The translations under genes and the position numbers were made by a program. Below, piece after piece: positions 15,598 through 24,460 of a stretch of 64,000 bases of DNA. Every line of letters starts with the position of its first letter. Position 1 is the stretch's first letter. Origin of the DNA: Pseudoflavonifractor sp. AF19-9AC (GTDB lineage: Bacteria; Bacillota; Clostridia; Oscillospirales; Oscillospiraceae). A model generated the notes under the pieces. That model was not told the DNA's origin. It saw nothing but the letters and a program-made list of their open reading frames with translations, and did not search any database. Where the stretch lies: positions 310,536-374,535 of the forward strand of contig NZ_QUGI01000002.1 of the NCBI RefSeq assembly GCF_003478995.1, read 5' to 3'.

Positions 15598-15720
15598 GGT
15601 ACCACTCCTTTTCCGGCAGCCCCTCCAGGGGGCTAATTCATTCCCTTAAAGTGTAGCACATAAAAGCGCAAAGGTAAAGAGAATTCCCTGCGATTCCCAC
15701 GCTTGGGGCAAAAAGGGTAC

Positions 15721-16003
15721 AAAAAAACCTCTGGCGTCCAAAGACTGCCAGAGGACGGGGAACATCTCCCGCGGTACCACCTCTATTTGCCGCCCCCTCG
15801 CGGAGCACGGCCTCGCCGGGTGTCCCACAACACCCTGCCCCTGTAACGGGAGGCCCCCGTTCCGCTCTACTTGGCCCCACGGCCGTTCCTCGGACAGCTC
15901 GGAAGATGAAATTTCACCCACAGCGCCATGCCCCTCGCACCGACCGGGAACTCTCTGAATTGGCGGATCTGCAGACTACTTTGTCTTCGTCATCACGTTT
16001 ATT
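15721..16003 (-). promoter_or_regulatory. T-box leader, specifier reads UUC (Phe)
   Basis: On the minus strand the leader runs from about 16003. Stem I has the AGTA element, then AGAGAG and a GGTGCGA terminal loop. The presumed specifier region reads GTGAAAT-TTC-A-TCTTCC, giving UUC at 15910-15908 for phenylalanine. The T-box core GGTGGTACCGCGG is at 15781-15769. Its UGGU would pair with an acceptor end ACCA, i.e. discriminator A as in tRNA-Phe, whereas tRNA-Trp usually has G. A terminator follows: CCTCTGGC (15735-15728 region) with GCCAGAGG and seven T on the minus strand. Uncharged tRNA would allow read-through into yerC-iorA-iorB. Confidence 0.85.
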
Positions 16004-16009
16004 GGTTGC

Positions 16010-16037
16010 ATTATACACCCGCCGGACCATTTGTCAA
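16010..16037 (-). promoter_or_regulatory. promoter of the T-box / ior operon
   Basis: On the minus strand TTGACA (16037-16032) and TATAAT (16015-16010) are separated by 16 bases, just ahead of the T-box leader. Confidence 0.85.
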
Positions 16038-16088
16038 GGGCCTTTTTGCGCCGCCCCGCCCGGTCCCCGGGGAAATTTTTTGCCCCCC

Positions 16089-16134
16089 TTGACATTTGGG
16101 GAAAAATTGGGTATGATACTTTAACGGTTTAAAG
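16089..16134 (+). promoter_or_regulatory. promoter with adjacent inverted repeat for the acyl-CoA synthetase
   Basis: TTGACA (16089-16094) and TATGAT (16112-16117) are 17 bases apart. Immediately downstream CTTTAA (16119-16124) is inverted at TTAAAG (16129-16134), covering the likely start of transcription, where a repressor could act. The regulator is not in the neighbourhood. Confidence 0.75.
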
Positions 16135-16190
16135 ATTAAAACCATTGAAGCACAGCGGGGTCCGCCCCGTTTGGAAAGGAACGACTGGTT

Positions 16191-17825
16191 ATGCCCATTA
16201 CCGATCTGCTGGAGCGCAACAGCAAGCTCTACGGCGAGGAGATCGCCCTGGTGGAGATTAACCCGGAGATCCAGGAGGAGCCCCGGGTCACCTGGCGGGA
16301 GTACGCCCTCATTCAGCCCACCTCCTCCACCCCCTACCGCCGGGAAATCACCTGGTCCGTCTTTGATGAGAAGGCCAACCGGGTGGCCAACATGCTGCTG
16401 AGCCGTGGCCTGAAAAAGGGCCAGAAGGTGGCCATTCTGCTGATGAACTGCCTGGAGTGGCTGCCCATCTATTTCGGCATCCTGAAGGCGGGGGCCATTG
16501 CGGTGCCCCTGAACTTCCGCTATACCGCCCAGGAGATCGAGTACTGCGTCAAGCTGGCCGACGTGGATGTGCTGTTCTTCGGTCCGGAGTTTATCGGCCG
16601 CGTGGAGGACATTGTCCCCTCCATCGGCCGGGACCGTCTGTTGTTTTTTGTGGGGGAGACCTGCCCCTCCTTTGCCGAGGACTACCACCGGGCCACCGCC
16701 AACTGCTCCTCCGCCGCCCCCAAGGTGCTGGTGGATGACGAGGACGAGGCGGCCATCTACTACTCCTCCGGCACCACCGGCTTCCCCAAGGCCATCCTCC
16801 TCAAGCACCAGGCCCTCCTCCAGGCCGCCCGCATGGAGGCCATCCACCACGCCACCACCCATGAGGACGTGTTTCTGTGCATCCCGCCCCTGTACCACAC
16901 CGGAGCCAAGATGCACTGGTTCGGCTCCCTGTTTACCGGCAGCAAGGCGGTCCTGCTGAAGGGCAACACCCCTCAGGCCATCTTTGACGCCGTGTCCCAG
17001 GAGCGCTGTACCATCGTGTGGCTGCTGGTGCCCTGGTGTCAGGATATCCTGGCCGCTCTGGACCGGGGCGATCTGAAAATCGAGGAGTACCAGCTCAGTC
17101 AGTGGCGGCTCATGCACATCGGCGCCCAGCCCGTGCCCCCCTCCCTCATCAAGCACTGGCTGAGCTACTTCCCCCACCACAAGTACGACACCAACTACGG
17201 CCTGTCCGAGTCCACCGGCCCGGGCTGTGTCCACCTGGGCATGGACAACATCGGCAAGGTGGGCGCCATCGGCGTGCCCGGCTACGGCTGGAAGGTAAAG
17301 ATCGTGGACGAGCAGGACCAGGTGGTTCCTCAGGGCGAGGTGGGCGAGCTGTGCGTCAAGGGCCCCGGCGTCATGGTGTGCTACTACCACGATCCCCAGG
17401 CCACCGCCGCTGTCCTGAAGGACGGCTGGCTCCACACCGGCGACATGGCCCGCCAGGACGCGGAGGGCTTCTACTACCTGGTGGACCGGAAGAAGGACGT
17501 CATCATCTCCGGCGGCGAGAACCTGTACCCCGTTCAGATCGAGGACTTCCTGGCCGCCTACCCCAAGATCCACGACGTGGCCGTCATTGGCCTGCCCGAC
17601 AAGCGTCTGGGCGAGATTGCTGCCGCCATCATCCAGCTCAAGGACGGCATGACCTGCACCGAGAGCGAAATCAACCAGTTCTGCATGGATCTGCCCCGCT
17701 ATAAGCGCCCCCGGAAGATCATCTTTGCCGACGTACCCCGCAATCCTACGGGCAAAATTGAGAAGCCCAAGCTGCGGGAGAAGTACTGCGGCGTGCGCCT
17801 GGTGGAGGCCCAGGCCCAGGGCTGA
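16191..17825 (+). CDS. AMP-dependent acyl-CoA synthetase (fatty-acid CoA ligase family)
   Basis: A 544-residue ANL-superfamily enzyme. Motif A3 YYSSGTTGFPKA is at about residues 185-196. YGLSESTGPG and GWLHTGD are the adenylate-binding motifs, DRKKDVIISGGENLYP is the hinge, and NPTGKIEKPKL holds the catalytic lysine near the C-terminus. It forms acyl-adenylate and then acyl-CoA from a carboxylic acid, ATP and CoA. Family assignment is firm, but the chain length or aryl nature of the acid is not visible. The gene is alone with its own promoter and terminator. Divergence from the ior operon may reflect related CoA-ester metabolism. Confidence 0.9.
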   Translation: MPITDLLERNSKLYGEEIALVEINPEIQEEPRVTWREYALIQPTSSTPYRREITWSVFDEKANRVANMLLSRGLKKGQKVAILLMNCLEWLPIYFGILKAGAIAVPLNFRYTAQEIEYCVKLADVDVLFFGPEFIGRVEDIVPSIGRDRLLFFVGETCPSFAEDYHRATANCSSAAPKVLVDDEDEAAIYYSSGTTGFPKAILLKHQALLQAARMEAIHHATTHEDVFLCIPPLYHTGAKMHWFGSLFTGSKAVLLKGNTPQAIFDAVSQERCTIVWLLVPWCQDILAALDRGDLKIEEYQLSQWRLMHIGAQPVPPSLIKHWLSYFPHHKYDTNYGLSESTGPGCVHLGMDNIGKVGAIGVPGYGWKVKIVDEQDQVVPQGEVGELCVKGPGVMVCYYHDPQATAAVLKDGWLHTGDMARQDAEGFYYLVDRKKDVIISGGENLYPVQIEDFLAAYPKIHDVAVIGLPDKRLGEIAAAIIQLKDGMTCTESEINQFCMDLPRYKRPRKIIFADVPRNPTGKIEKPKLREKYCGVRLVEAQAQG

Positions 17826-17844
17826 CGGTTCCTTACTTACAAGC

Positions 17845-17886
17845 AAAAAATCCCCGTCCGACTGTTGTGCCGGACGGGGATTTTTT
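17845..17886. terminator. bidirectional intrinsic terminator
   Basis: AAAAAATCCCCGTCCG (17845-17860) pairs with CGGACGGGGATTTTTT (17871-17886). With A and T runs on both sides it can end the rightward acyl-CoA synthetase transcript and the leftward one from the next gene. Confidence 0.9.
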
Positions 17887-17890
17887 ATGG

Positions 17891-18895
17891 TTATTGGTAG
17901 TCCTCGTTGAGGAACATGGCCTTGATGGCCACTACCTCGTCGTACTCCTCCTGGTCCACCTCCACACTGGAGTTGAGGGCCTGGAGGTCTTTTTTGACCA
18001 CCTCCAGGGCCTGCCCCCCGTTGGCGGCCCGGCCATACTCCAGGGCGCGCACCATCCGCCGCAGCACCACCGGGTGAGCGTAGCGGGCGGGGAGGGGGAA
18101 GTCAGGCCGGGAGGCCAGGTAGTCCTCCATGGCCTTCTGGGCTTTCTCCGCCCGGCCCATCACCGCCTTGCGGTTATTCTGGGCGGTGGGCAGGACGCTG
18201 GCGCCGGAGAAGAGGAAAATGGCCGCCAGACCCAGCAGCAGGAAGTAGACGGCAAAGCCGCCCCCATTGAGGATGGAGTAAATTCCAAAGCCCAGGGACA
18301 CCACGCCCAGCAGCGTAATGGCCATGGCCACCCAGCGGTAGCTGGGGTTGGTGCACAGGTAGGCCCGCTTGCGCCGGGCCGCCTGAGAGAGCTCCAGGGT
18401 GAGCTCCGGCCGCCCCTCCAGGAAGGCGGAGGCCTCCTCCAGCCGAGCAATTTCCGCCCGGGCCTCGGGGGTGATCTCCGGCTTTTTCTCCTTCCGCCGG
18501 GCCTTCTCCCGCTGGGCCAGCCGCTTTTCCGCCGCGGCGCTCACCCGCTTGATCTCCGGGTGGGACTGCTCCAGCAGGGCCAGCAGCTGGTCCACCTGCT
18601 CCTCATACTTGAAGTTGCACTGCTTCTCCTTCCCGCCGTCGTACTCCACCACCAGATAGGCCATGGAGGCGAAGACCCCCTTGCGGGTGAAGCCGCCCTT
18701 GCTCATGGCCACCCGCTTGAAGACCCGGGTAATGGCGGAGTAGGGGATATAGTACCGGCGGTCAATGTAGAAGCTGTTGAGGTACAGGGCCTTTTCTCCC
18801 AGGCCGCAGGGCCCCACCCGGCGGCAGCGCTTTTTGTCCTCCGCTAGGACGGCGGGCTCCAGCGAGGCGGATGAGAGCTGTATGGGCTTGAACAT
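17891..18895 (-). CDS. membrane protein of unknown function, 334 aa
   Basis: Three visible parts. A soluble N-terminal region (about 1-115) includes LYLNSFYIDRRYYIPYSAITRVFKR, reminiscent of a PH-like domain of bacterial membrane-associated proteins. A charged helical linker (120-180) follows. Next come two adjacent membrane segments (WVAMAITLLGVVSLGFGIY and AVYFLLLGLAAIFLFSG, about 195-240) and a cytosolic helical tail. The start is ATG 18895 with GGAGTGG upstream; an in-frame GTG at 18904 is less well placed. No family is recognised with confidence and no role is assigned. It is a single-gene unit between two terminators. Confidence 0.75.
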   Translation of the reverse strand: MFKPIQLSSASLEPAVLAEDKKRCRRVGPCGLGEKALYLNSFYIDRRYYIPYSAITRVFKRVAMSKGGFTRKGVFASMAYLVVEYDGGKEKQCNFKYEEQVDQLLALLEQSHPEIKRVSAAAEKRLAQREKARRKEKKPEITPEARAEIARLEEASAFLEGRPELTLELSQAARRKRAYLCTNPSYRWVAMAITLLGVVSLGFGIYSILNGGGFAVYFLLLGLAAIFLFSGASVLPTAQNNRKAVMGRAEKAQKAMEDYLASRPDFPLPARYAHPVVLRRMVRALEYGRAANGGQALEVVKKDLQALNSSVEVDQEEYDEVVAIKAMFLNEDYQ

Positions 18896-18911
18896 GCAAT
18901 CCACTCCATAG

Positions 18912-18951
18912 AAAAATCTGCCAGCTGCCGCGCTCGGGCAGCAGCTGGCAG
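18912..18951 (-). terminator. intrinsic terminator of the cstA-like gene
   Basis: CTGCCAGCTGC (18918-18928) pairs with GCAGCTGGCAG (18941-18951). On the minus strand ATTTTTC follows. It lies 38 bases beyond the CstA-type stop. Confidence 0.8.
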
Positions 18952-18988
18952 GCCGCCGTGCCTCAGCACAGCGGGAGATTTTGTTTGA

Positions 18989-20473
18989 TTACTGGTTCAC
19001 CGGCTGCTTCTTGGTGGCGCGGATGAAGATGAACAGCAGCAGCGCAGCGAAGATGACGCCGATGGGGTAGGCCACCACGGTGTTGTAGCCGCCCTCAGGA
19101 TTCACCAGGCCGCCCAGGCACTCGGGGGCCAGGATGAAGTAGGTGCAGGACACAGCGCTCATGAAGGTGGCGGGAACAGCCGTGATCCAGTAGTTCTTCT
19201 TCTGGAGATAGAGGTACATGCTGCCGGCCCACAGAACGATCATGGCCAGGGTCTGGTTGGTCCAGCTGAAGTAGCGCCAGATCACGGTGTAGTCGATGTA
19301 GCCCAGGGCATTGCCCACGCCCAGGATGGTGCCCACGCCCAGCACGGGGATGCACAGCTTCAGGCGGTTGACCCAGGTGTCCTGCTCCAGGTGCATCCAG
19401 TCAGCCAGGGTCAGACGGGCGGAACGGAAGGCGGTGTCGCCGGAAGTGATGGGGCAGACCACCACGCCGATCATGGCCAGGGCAATGCCGATGCCGCCCA
19501 TGGTCTTGGCGCACACGTCGTAGATGGCGGCGGACTGGCCCTGGGCCAGAACCTCGGACAGGCCGGTGCTCAGGCCGTCGGTGACGGCGTAGATGGCGCA
19601 GCCGGCAGCGGCCCACACCAGAGCGATAACGCCCTCACAGACCATGGCGCCGTAGAACACCATGTGGCCCTGACGCTCGGACTTCATGCACCGGGCCATC
19701 AGAGGAGACTGGGTGGCGTGGAAACCGGAGATGGCGCCGCAGGCCACGGTGATGAACATGAAGCTCCAGATGGGGGTTCCGGAGGGATGCATGTTGTAGA
19801 AGTGGGTCCAGATCTCGGGGATGACGAACTCAGACTTGGTGATGACGCCGAAGCCCACGCCCACAGCCATGATGATGAGGCAGATGCCGAAGATGGGGTA
19901 GACCTTGCCGATGATCTTGTCGATGGAGATAAAGGTGGCGATGAAGTAGTAGACCAGGATAATGACCAGCCAGAACAGGGTGGTGGTCAAAAGACCGCTG
20001 TGACCGCCGTTCTTAAAGAGGGTAACCAGCAATCCGGCAGGACCCACGGCGAACACAGTGCCCACCATCACCAGCAGCACCACGGAGAACACACGCATAA
20101 CGTTCTTCATCACAGGGCCCAGGTACTTGCCGGTGATCTCAGCGATGGAGGCGCCGTCGTTGCGCTCACTCATCATACCGGAGAAGTAGTCGTGGACACC
20201 GCCGGCAAAAATGGTACCGAACGTGATCCACAGGAACACCACAGGTCCCCACAGGGCACCCTGCATGGCACCGAAGATGGGGCCGAGTCCAGCAATGTTC
20301 AGCAGCTGGACCAGGAACAGCTTCCACTGGGGCATGACGACGTAGTCAACACCGTCGTTGATGCGGACAGCGGGAGTTTCGCGATCATCCGGGCCGAAGG
20401 TGTTGTCAACCACTTTGCCGTAGGTAAAGTAGCCGCCTACCAGGATGATCAGACACAGAAAGAAACTGATCAT
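18989..20473 (-). CDS. cstA: CstA-family carbon-starvation transporter
   Basis: A 494-residue polytopic membrane protein (about 13-15 hydrophobic segments) of the CstA/BtsT family, which takes up pyruvate or peptides. QLLNIAGLGPIFGAMQGALW and ACGAISGFHATQSPLMARC are highly characteristic family motifs. It is shorter than E. coli CstA (about 700 residues), as is common in Clostridia. The start is ATG at 20473 behind GAGGGAGG; the longer frame to 20536 lacks support. It has its own promoter and terminator. Substrate cannot be assigned, though pyruvate is attractive given the CoA and oxoacid genes nearby. Confidence 0.93.
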   Translation of the reverse strand: MISFFLCLIILVGGYFTYGKVVDNTFGPDDRETPAVRINDGVDYVVMPQWKLFLVQLLNIAGLGPIFGAMQGALWGPVVFLWITFGTIFAGGVHDYFSGMMSERNDGASIAEITGKYLGPVMKNVMRVFSVVLLVMVGTVFAVGPAGLLVTLFKNGGHSGLLTTTLFWLVIILVYYFIATFISIDKIIGKVYPIFGICLIIMAVGVGFGVITKSEFVIPEIWTHFYNMHPSGTPIWSFMFITVACGAISGFHATQSPLMARCMKSERQGHMVFYGAMVCEGVIALVWAAAGCAIYAVTDGLSTGLSEVLAQGQSAAIYDVCAKTMGGIGIALAMIGVVVCPITSGDTAFRSARLTLADWMHLEQDTWVNRLKLCIPVLGVGTILGVGNALGYIDYTVIWRYFSWTNQTLAMIVLWAGSMYLYLQKKNYWITAVPATFMSAVSCTYFILAPECLGGLVNPEGGYNTVVAYPIGVIFAALLLFIFIRATKKQPVNQ

Positions 20474-20541
20474 AAAGAAACCTCCCTCACACAATTTGCG
20501 ACAGATTCCGCCGATGGGCAGACTGCCGCTTACCACTGGCT

Positions 20542-20569
20542 ATTATAGGAGGATTTTAGGAAAATGCAA
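20542..20569 (-). promoter_or_regulatory. promoter of the cstA-like gene
   Basis: On the minus strand TTGCAT (20569-20564) and TATAAT (20547-20542) are 16 bases apart, 69 bases ahead of the start codon. Confidence 0.75.
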
Positions 20570-20681
20570 CCCCAAGGGCTCCGTCCCTTTTTACAAAAAA
20601 CATTGCATTTTTTCGTCTTTTTGCTCAGTGAAGCCACATTTTCAATTACTAACACGGGATGAAAGATGCCCCAAATCAACA

Positions 20682-20716
20682 AAGGCCGACGGAACAGTAC
20701 TCCGTCGGCCTTGTTA
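20682..20716 (-). terminator. terminator after the opine dehydrogenase gene
   Basis: AAGGCCGACGGA (20682-20693) pairs perfectly with TCCGTCGGCCTT (20701-20712). On the minus strand it is followed by a T-rich stretch, 9 bases past the stop codon. Confidence 0.8.
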
Positions 20717-20724
20717 AAATAGAA

Positions 20725-21795
20725 TTACAGCTTTTTCAGCAGTTCCTCCCGGCTTAGTCCGGCAATTCCAAGAGCCTCCAGCGTACGGCCCTCCTGCCAG
20801 AAGTTCCGCTTCACCAGAGCTCCGGCCAGCGTAATCACCGCGTCCATAATGGGGGTGGGAACGCCCGCTGCCTTGCCCAGCTGCGAAATGGGCACCAGCC
20901 CCATGGGCACGTCCTCCACAATGAGGCGGGAGTCCAGCACAGCAGGTGCCATAATGGTGGCGTGGGCGGGGGTCATGTGGCAAAGATCGGACATTTTCTC
21001 CGCCTGCACATGATAGTAGTGGACGTAGGCATCCCGCAGGCTGAGAATATCCAGCCCATAGGCTTTTCCCACCGCCACCCGCTCCTTGTCCATCTCTTCG
21101 GCCAAATCGCCGATGGCGGGGGTGATTCCGTCAAAATAATGGCGGAATTGTTCTCCGCTTTCGATCCGCCCCGCGTTGAGCAGCACAGGCAGAGGGTGAA
21201 CAATGGTATTCATGTTATTCAGGCTGGTCTCCAGTACGTTGGCGGCGGGGATGAGCTGAGGATACACATCGGCCAGATCGTCGATAATTGCCTGGGTGTC
21301 TCCGGCGGGCAGGGCTGCCAGACTAAGCTCGTCCTTCACTCCGGAAACCACTGCCACGGCATCCTTGGCCCGGGCGGCGTAAAAGAGGCTGTTGGTCTCG
21401 CACAGGCGCACCTGGGCAGAACAGCCCGCCTGATTCCAGATGGCCCGGAACTCCAGGGCACCGCCGGTAGCACCAGGACAGACCACCACCGTTTGTCCAT
21501 CCTCCAGGCAGCCGGCCAGTTCCCCGGCTACATAGGCGTGGGCAAATGCAGGCAGAACCACGAAGATGACCTGAGCTCCCTTTACCGCCGGGGCCACCTG
21601 GTCATAAACACCGTCCAGCTGGGCAAAGCCGGCCTCTGGCAAGCCCTCCAGCTGGATACCGCCCCGGTCCCGGATGGGCTGGAGCACCTGGGCAAAGCGG
21701 TCATAGAGGGTGACCTGCTTGCCCCTGCGCTTTAAGTAGGCGGCAATCACCTGGCCGCCGTTGCCGGCGCCCAGAACCGCAAAGCGTTCCTTCAT
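20725..21795 (-). CDS. opine/octopine dehydrogenase-family NAD(P)-dependent enzyme
   Basis: A 356-residue two-domain dehydrogenase. The Rossmann motif FAVLGAGNGGQVIAAYL opens the protein. The C-terminal helical domain contains NNMNTIVHPLPVLLNAGRIE, with the conserved H-P of the octopine/nopaline dehydrogenase family near residue 200. Family members reductively condense an amino acid with an oxoacid, or reverse that. ATG 21795 follows GGAGGCGGAGT and overlaps the end region of the upstream ornithine-cyclodeaminase-like gene, so they are co-translated. Substrate is not predictable. Confidence 0.85.
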   Translation of the reverse strand: MKERFAVLGAGNGGQVIAAYLKRRGKQVTLYDRFAQVLQPIRDRGGIQLEGLPEAGFAQLDGVYDQVAPAVKGAQVIFVVLPAFAHAYVAGELAGCLEDGQTVVVCPGATGGALEFRAIWNQAGCSAQVRLCETNSLFYAARAKDAVAVVSGVKDELSLAALPAGDTQAIIDDLADVYPQLIPAANVLETSLNNMNTIVHPLPVLLNAGRIESGEQFRHYFDGITPAIGDLAEEMDKERVAVGKAYGLDILSLRDAYVHYYHVQAEKMSDLCHMTPAHATIMAPAVLDSRLIVEDVPMGLVPISQLGKAAGVPTPIMDAVITLAGALVKRNFWQEGRTLEALGIAGLSREELLKKL

Positions 21796-21809
21796 ACTCC
21801 GCCTCCGGA

Positions 21810-22811
21810 TCACTCGTCGAAGGCAAAGGTCTCGCCCATGCCCAGGGAGAAGGCCTTGCGGTAGGCGATGCCAGCCACTGCCACGTCCAGGCAGCCCATG
21901 CCGATGGGCACCACCAGCAGCTTCTGGTCGGCCACGCTGCCCACGTCCTTCAGTCCGGCAGCCAGCTCACCCACGGTACAGTAGACGCTCTCCTCCGTGA
22001 TTTTCCCCTGCTCAGCCAGGGCCTTCAGATTGCCCCGGTGCAGGCACTGGCCCACGTGGTCGCAGATGAGCTTGTCGGCGCCCAGGATAGCCTCGTCATC
22101 ACACTCCTGATAGGAGCCCATGGCAAAATAAATGGTGCCCTTCTCCAGCCACTCGCCCTTCAGGAAGGCCTGGGTGGCAGGGGTGACGGTAATGACGGCA
22201 TCGGCCTTGGCGGCATCCTTGGGGTGGTCCACCAGAATGATTTCGCCCTGAACCTTGTCCTTCATCTCCTCCTTGAACTTGGCGGCGGCAGCGGGGACAG
22301 GATCATAGACGTAGAGCTTCTGCACGTTGAAAATGGTGGTAAGGGCCTCGGTCTGGGTACGGCCCTGGACACCGGCGCCGTAGAGGCCCACGGTAATGTC
22401 CTTCTTGTCCTTCAGCAGATAGCGCAGAATAACGGCGGTCTGGGCACCGGTGCGCATATTAGTGATCCATGCACCGTCCATCACCGCCAAAAAGTCGCCA
22501 TAGTTGGGGTGGACCAGCATGATGAGGGCGTTGATGAAGGGGCGGCCAATCTCCCGGCGGCCCTTGCCCCAGCCGCCGGCCCACTTCTGACCGGCCATAT
22601 CCTGCCAGGCGATGTAGGCCGGCATGGCGTTCAGAGAAGCCTTGTAGGGCAGGTTGGTGGGCTCACTGTCACCCAGATTCAGGTTGAGCTTGGTGGGATT
22701 GATGGTCTTGCCCTCGCCCAGGTCCACAAAGGTCTTGTCCACAATGTCAATGACATCCTGCATGGAGATGATCTTCTGGATGTCAGACTGTTTGAGCAGC
22801 ATGGTGTTCAT
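21810..22811 (-). CDS. ornithine cyclodeaminase / mu-crystallin family enzyme
   Basis: A 333-residue NAD(P)-binding protein of the OCD/mu-crystallin family. The N-terminal part ends in AVMDGAWITNMRTGAQTAVI, the family's substrate-binding segment, and VGLYGAGVQGRTQTEAL is the Rossmann nucleotide motif. Members include ornithine cyclodeaminase, alanine dehydrogenase, ketimine reductase and the siderophore-precursor enzyme SbnB. ATG at 22811 follows AAGGAGG; the frame to 22919 runs through the leader and promoter. It pairs with an opine-dehydrogenase-type gene and a sodium symporter, suggesting metabolism of an N-substituted amino acid. Confidence 0.88.
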   Translation of the reverse strand: MNTMLLKQSDIQKIISMQDVIDIVDKTFVDLGEGKTINPTKLNLNLGDSEPTNLPYKASLNAMPAYIAWQDMAGQKWAGGWGKGRREIGRPFINALIMLVHPNYGDFLAVMDGAWITNMRTGAQTAVILRYLLKDKKDITVGLYGAGVQGRTQTEALTTIFNVQKLYVYDPVPAAAAKFKEEMKDKVQGEIILVDHPKDAAKADAVITVTPATQAFLKGEWLEKGTIYFAMGSYQECDDEAILGADKLICDHVGQCLHRGNLKALAEQGKITEESVYCTVGELAAGLKDVGSVADQKLLVVPIGMGCLDVAVAGIAYRKAFSLGMGETFAFDE

Positions 22812-22842
22812 AATACAAGATTCCTCCTTATTATTCTTTGGG

Positions 22843-22879
22843 GAGGCGGCCGACACGGGGTGTCCGCGCCGGCCGCCTC
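22843..22879 (-). other. leader hairpin ahead of the OCD-family gene
   Basis: GAGGCGGCCG (22843-22852) pairs with CGGCCGCCTC (22870-22879) in the untranslated leader between promoter 22901-22929 and the start codon. No T run follows on the minus strand, so it is not a standard terminator. It may stabilise the mRNA or end the upstream symporter transcript weakly. Confidence 0.5.
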
Positions 22880-22900
22880 TCACTGATTCACTAATGCTGT

Positions 22901-22929
22901 ATTGTAGCACAGTTCCCATAACCGTGCAA
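22901..22929 (-). promoter_or_regulatory. promoter of the OCD / opine dehydrogenase pair
   Basis: On the minus strand TTGCAC (22929-22924) and TACAAT (22906-22901) are 17 bases apart, 90 bases ahead of the OCD start. Confidence 0.75.
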
Positions 22930-22957
22930 GCAGACAGTCATAGGCCGAAGCGGAGTT

Positions 22958-24394
22958 TTATGCCTTAGTCTTCTCCTTCTTGGTAACGGCTGCCGCAATC
23001 AGCAGGCAAACGAGAGAGGCAAGAATGCCGTAGATGGCATAGGGCATCTGGATGCCGAAGATAGGGGGCAGAGAGCTCTCAAAGGCTTGGGCCAGACCAC
23101 AGCCCACTACACCGCCCACCATACCGGCAATGCCGCTGACGGGAGTCAGAATATTCTTGTGACGGAAGGCATACCCACAGTAGATCGGCACCAGCAGACC
23201 GGAGGCGGAGTAGGCATAGGAGGCCACAATAAGGTTCAGCACCTGGGGGAAGGCGATGGCCAGCGCCACGGCGGCGATAGCCACCAGCACGGTGCAGATC
23301 CGGGACACGGACAGCAGCTTCTTATCATCGGCGTTGGGATTAATGTACTGTTTGTAGATGTCTTGAGTCAGGTTCACGGATACCGACTGCAGGGCGCTGT
23401 CCGTGGTGGAGATGATGGTAGTGGCAATAAAGCCGCTGAACAGGGCCAGGGCCCAGGTGGGAATCTGAGTAAGGAACCAGCCGCTGGCCAGCTCGGAATC
23501 CAGGCCAGGATTCAGGGCCCGGCACACATTGCCTACCACAACAACCCACAGCTCAATGCCGGCAATGAGGATACCGCCCACAATAAGAGTACGGCGGGCA
23601 TTCTTGGCGGAGTTGGCCGCACACACCCGCTGCAGGGTCATCTGGTTGGTCATCATACCGGGGGTAGCGGCAATAAACCACAAGGCCGTGGTGGTAAAGC
23701 CGGCGGAGAGAAGACCGCCGGGGAAACTGAGCACCTCCGGGTCGGGGTGGGCAGCCACCACATTGCTCCAGCCACCGCCCATATCCAGGGCCAGGTAGCC
23801 AGTGAGCACACACAGCGCCAGCATCATCACACCGAAAACAAAGTCGCTCCAGGCCACGGCACTGAATCCGGCAGGGATGGTAAAGAGCACACAAATGATA
23901 ACCAGCACCACAATGAGTACGTTCATGTCAATGCCAGTAATCTCAGCGTAGAGCTTGGCAAAGGCTGTGGCCTGAGAGGCAATCCACCCGAAGGGCACTA
24001 CCATGGCCATAATGGCGCCTACAAACTGCAAAAAGCGGTTCTTTCCATATACCTTTTCCAGAATATCCGGAATGGTGGTAAACTCATTTTCGCGAAGCCA
24101 AGCGGCAATAATGGCCATAATAAAGCAGCCGGCCGCACCGCATACGCCGTAGGTCAGGGGGGCCAGGCCATAACTGAAGCCAATGCTCACATGACCCACC
24201 AGCACGCCGCCGCCAACCAGGGTGGCAAACTGAGTAAAGACGATGACGTAGGAGGGCAGCTGCCGGCCGCCCATGGCCCAGTCCTCAGCCGTTTTGGTTC
24301 GTTTTTGGAAATAAAGGGCAATGCCCAGGCCAATGAGCATTACCACTACGGTGCTGATTAGGACCAGTACCGTTCCGCTTGCAGATTCAGGCAT
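22958..24394 (-). CDS. sodium:solute symporter (SSS family)
   Basis: A 478-residue transporter with about 13 membrane segments of the sodium:solute symporter family. GGRQLPSYVIVFTQFATLVGG at the N-terminus and ISTTDSALQSVSVNLTQDIY at about residue 330 are typical SSS motifs; the S-T-T-D in the second is the usual sodium-site region. ATG 24394 follows AAGGAGGAAGC. The gene has its own promoter with a palindrome and precedes the OCD/opine-dehydrogenase pair on the same strand, so it may import their substrate. The solute cannot be named. Confidence 0.92.
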   Translation of the reverse strand: MPESASGTVLVLISTVVVMLIGLGIALYFQKRTKTAEDWAMGGRQLPSYVIVFTQFATLVGGGVLVGHVSIGFSYGLAPLTYGVCGAAGCFIMAIIAAWLRENEFTTIPDILEKVYGKNRFLQFVGAIMAMVVPFGWIASQATAFAKLYAEITGIDMNVLIVVLVIICVLFTIPAGFSAVAWSDFVFGVMMLALCVLTGYLALDMGGGWSNVVAAHPDPEVLSFPGGLLSAGFTTTALWFIAATPGMMTNQMTLQRVCAANSAKNARRTLIVGGILIAGIELWVVVVGNVCRALNPGLDSELASGWFLTQIPTWALALFSGFIATTIISTTDSALQSVSVNLTQDIYKQYINPNADDKKLLSVSRICTVLVAIAAVALAIAFPQVLNLIVASYAYSASGLLVPIYCGYAFRHKNILTPVSGIAGMVGGVVGCGLAQAFESSLPPIFGIQMPYAIYGILASLVCLLIAAAVTKKEKTKA

Positions 24395-24428
24395 AATGTT
24401 GCTTCCTCCTTCTTTCTTCAAAACACAC

Positions 24429-24451
24429 CGCAGGGAGGAATCCTCCCTGCG
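24429..24451 (-). other. 23-bp hairpin in the symporter leader
   Basis: CGCAGGGAGGA (24429-24439) and TCCTCCCTGCG (24441-24451) are perfect complements around one base. In the RNA it lies between the promoter and the ribosome site and contains an AGGAGG-like sequence of its own, so it could influence translation. Confidence 0.5.
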
Positions 24452-24460
24452 CTTTGCGTC

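Noticed and set aside
16190..17825. Acyl-CoA synthetase as a second phenylacetate-CoA ligase
   Set aside because: It has the full-length ANL architecture and motif order of fatty-acid CoA ligases rather than PaaK; the substrate is left open.
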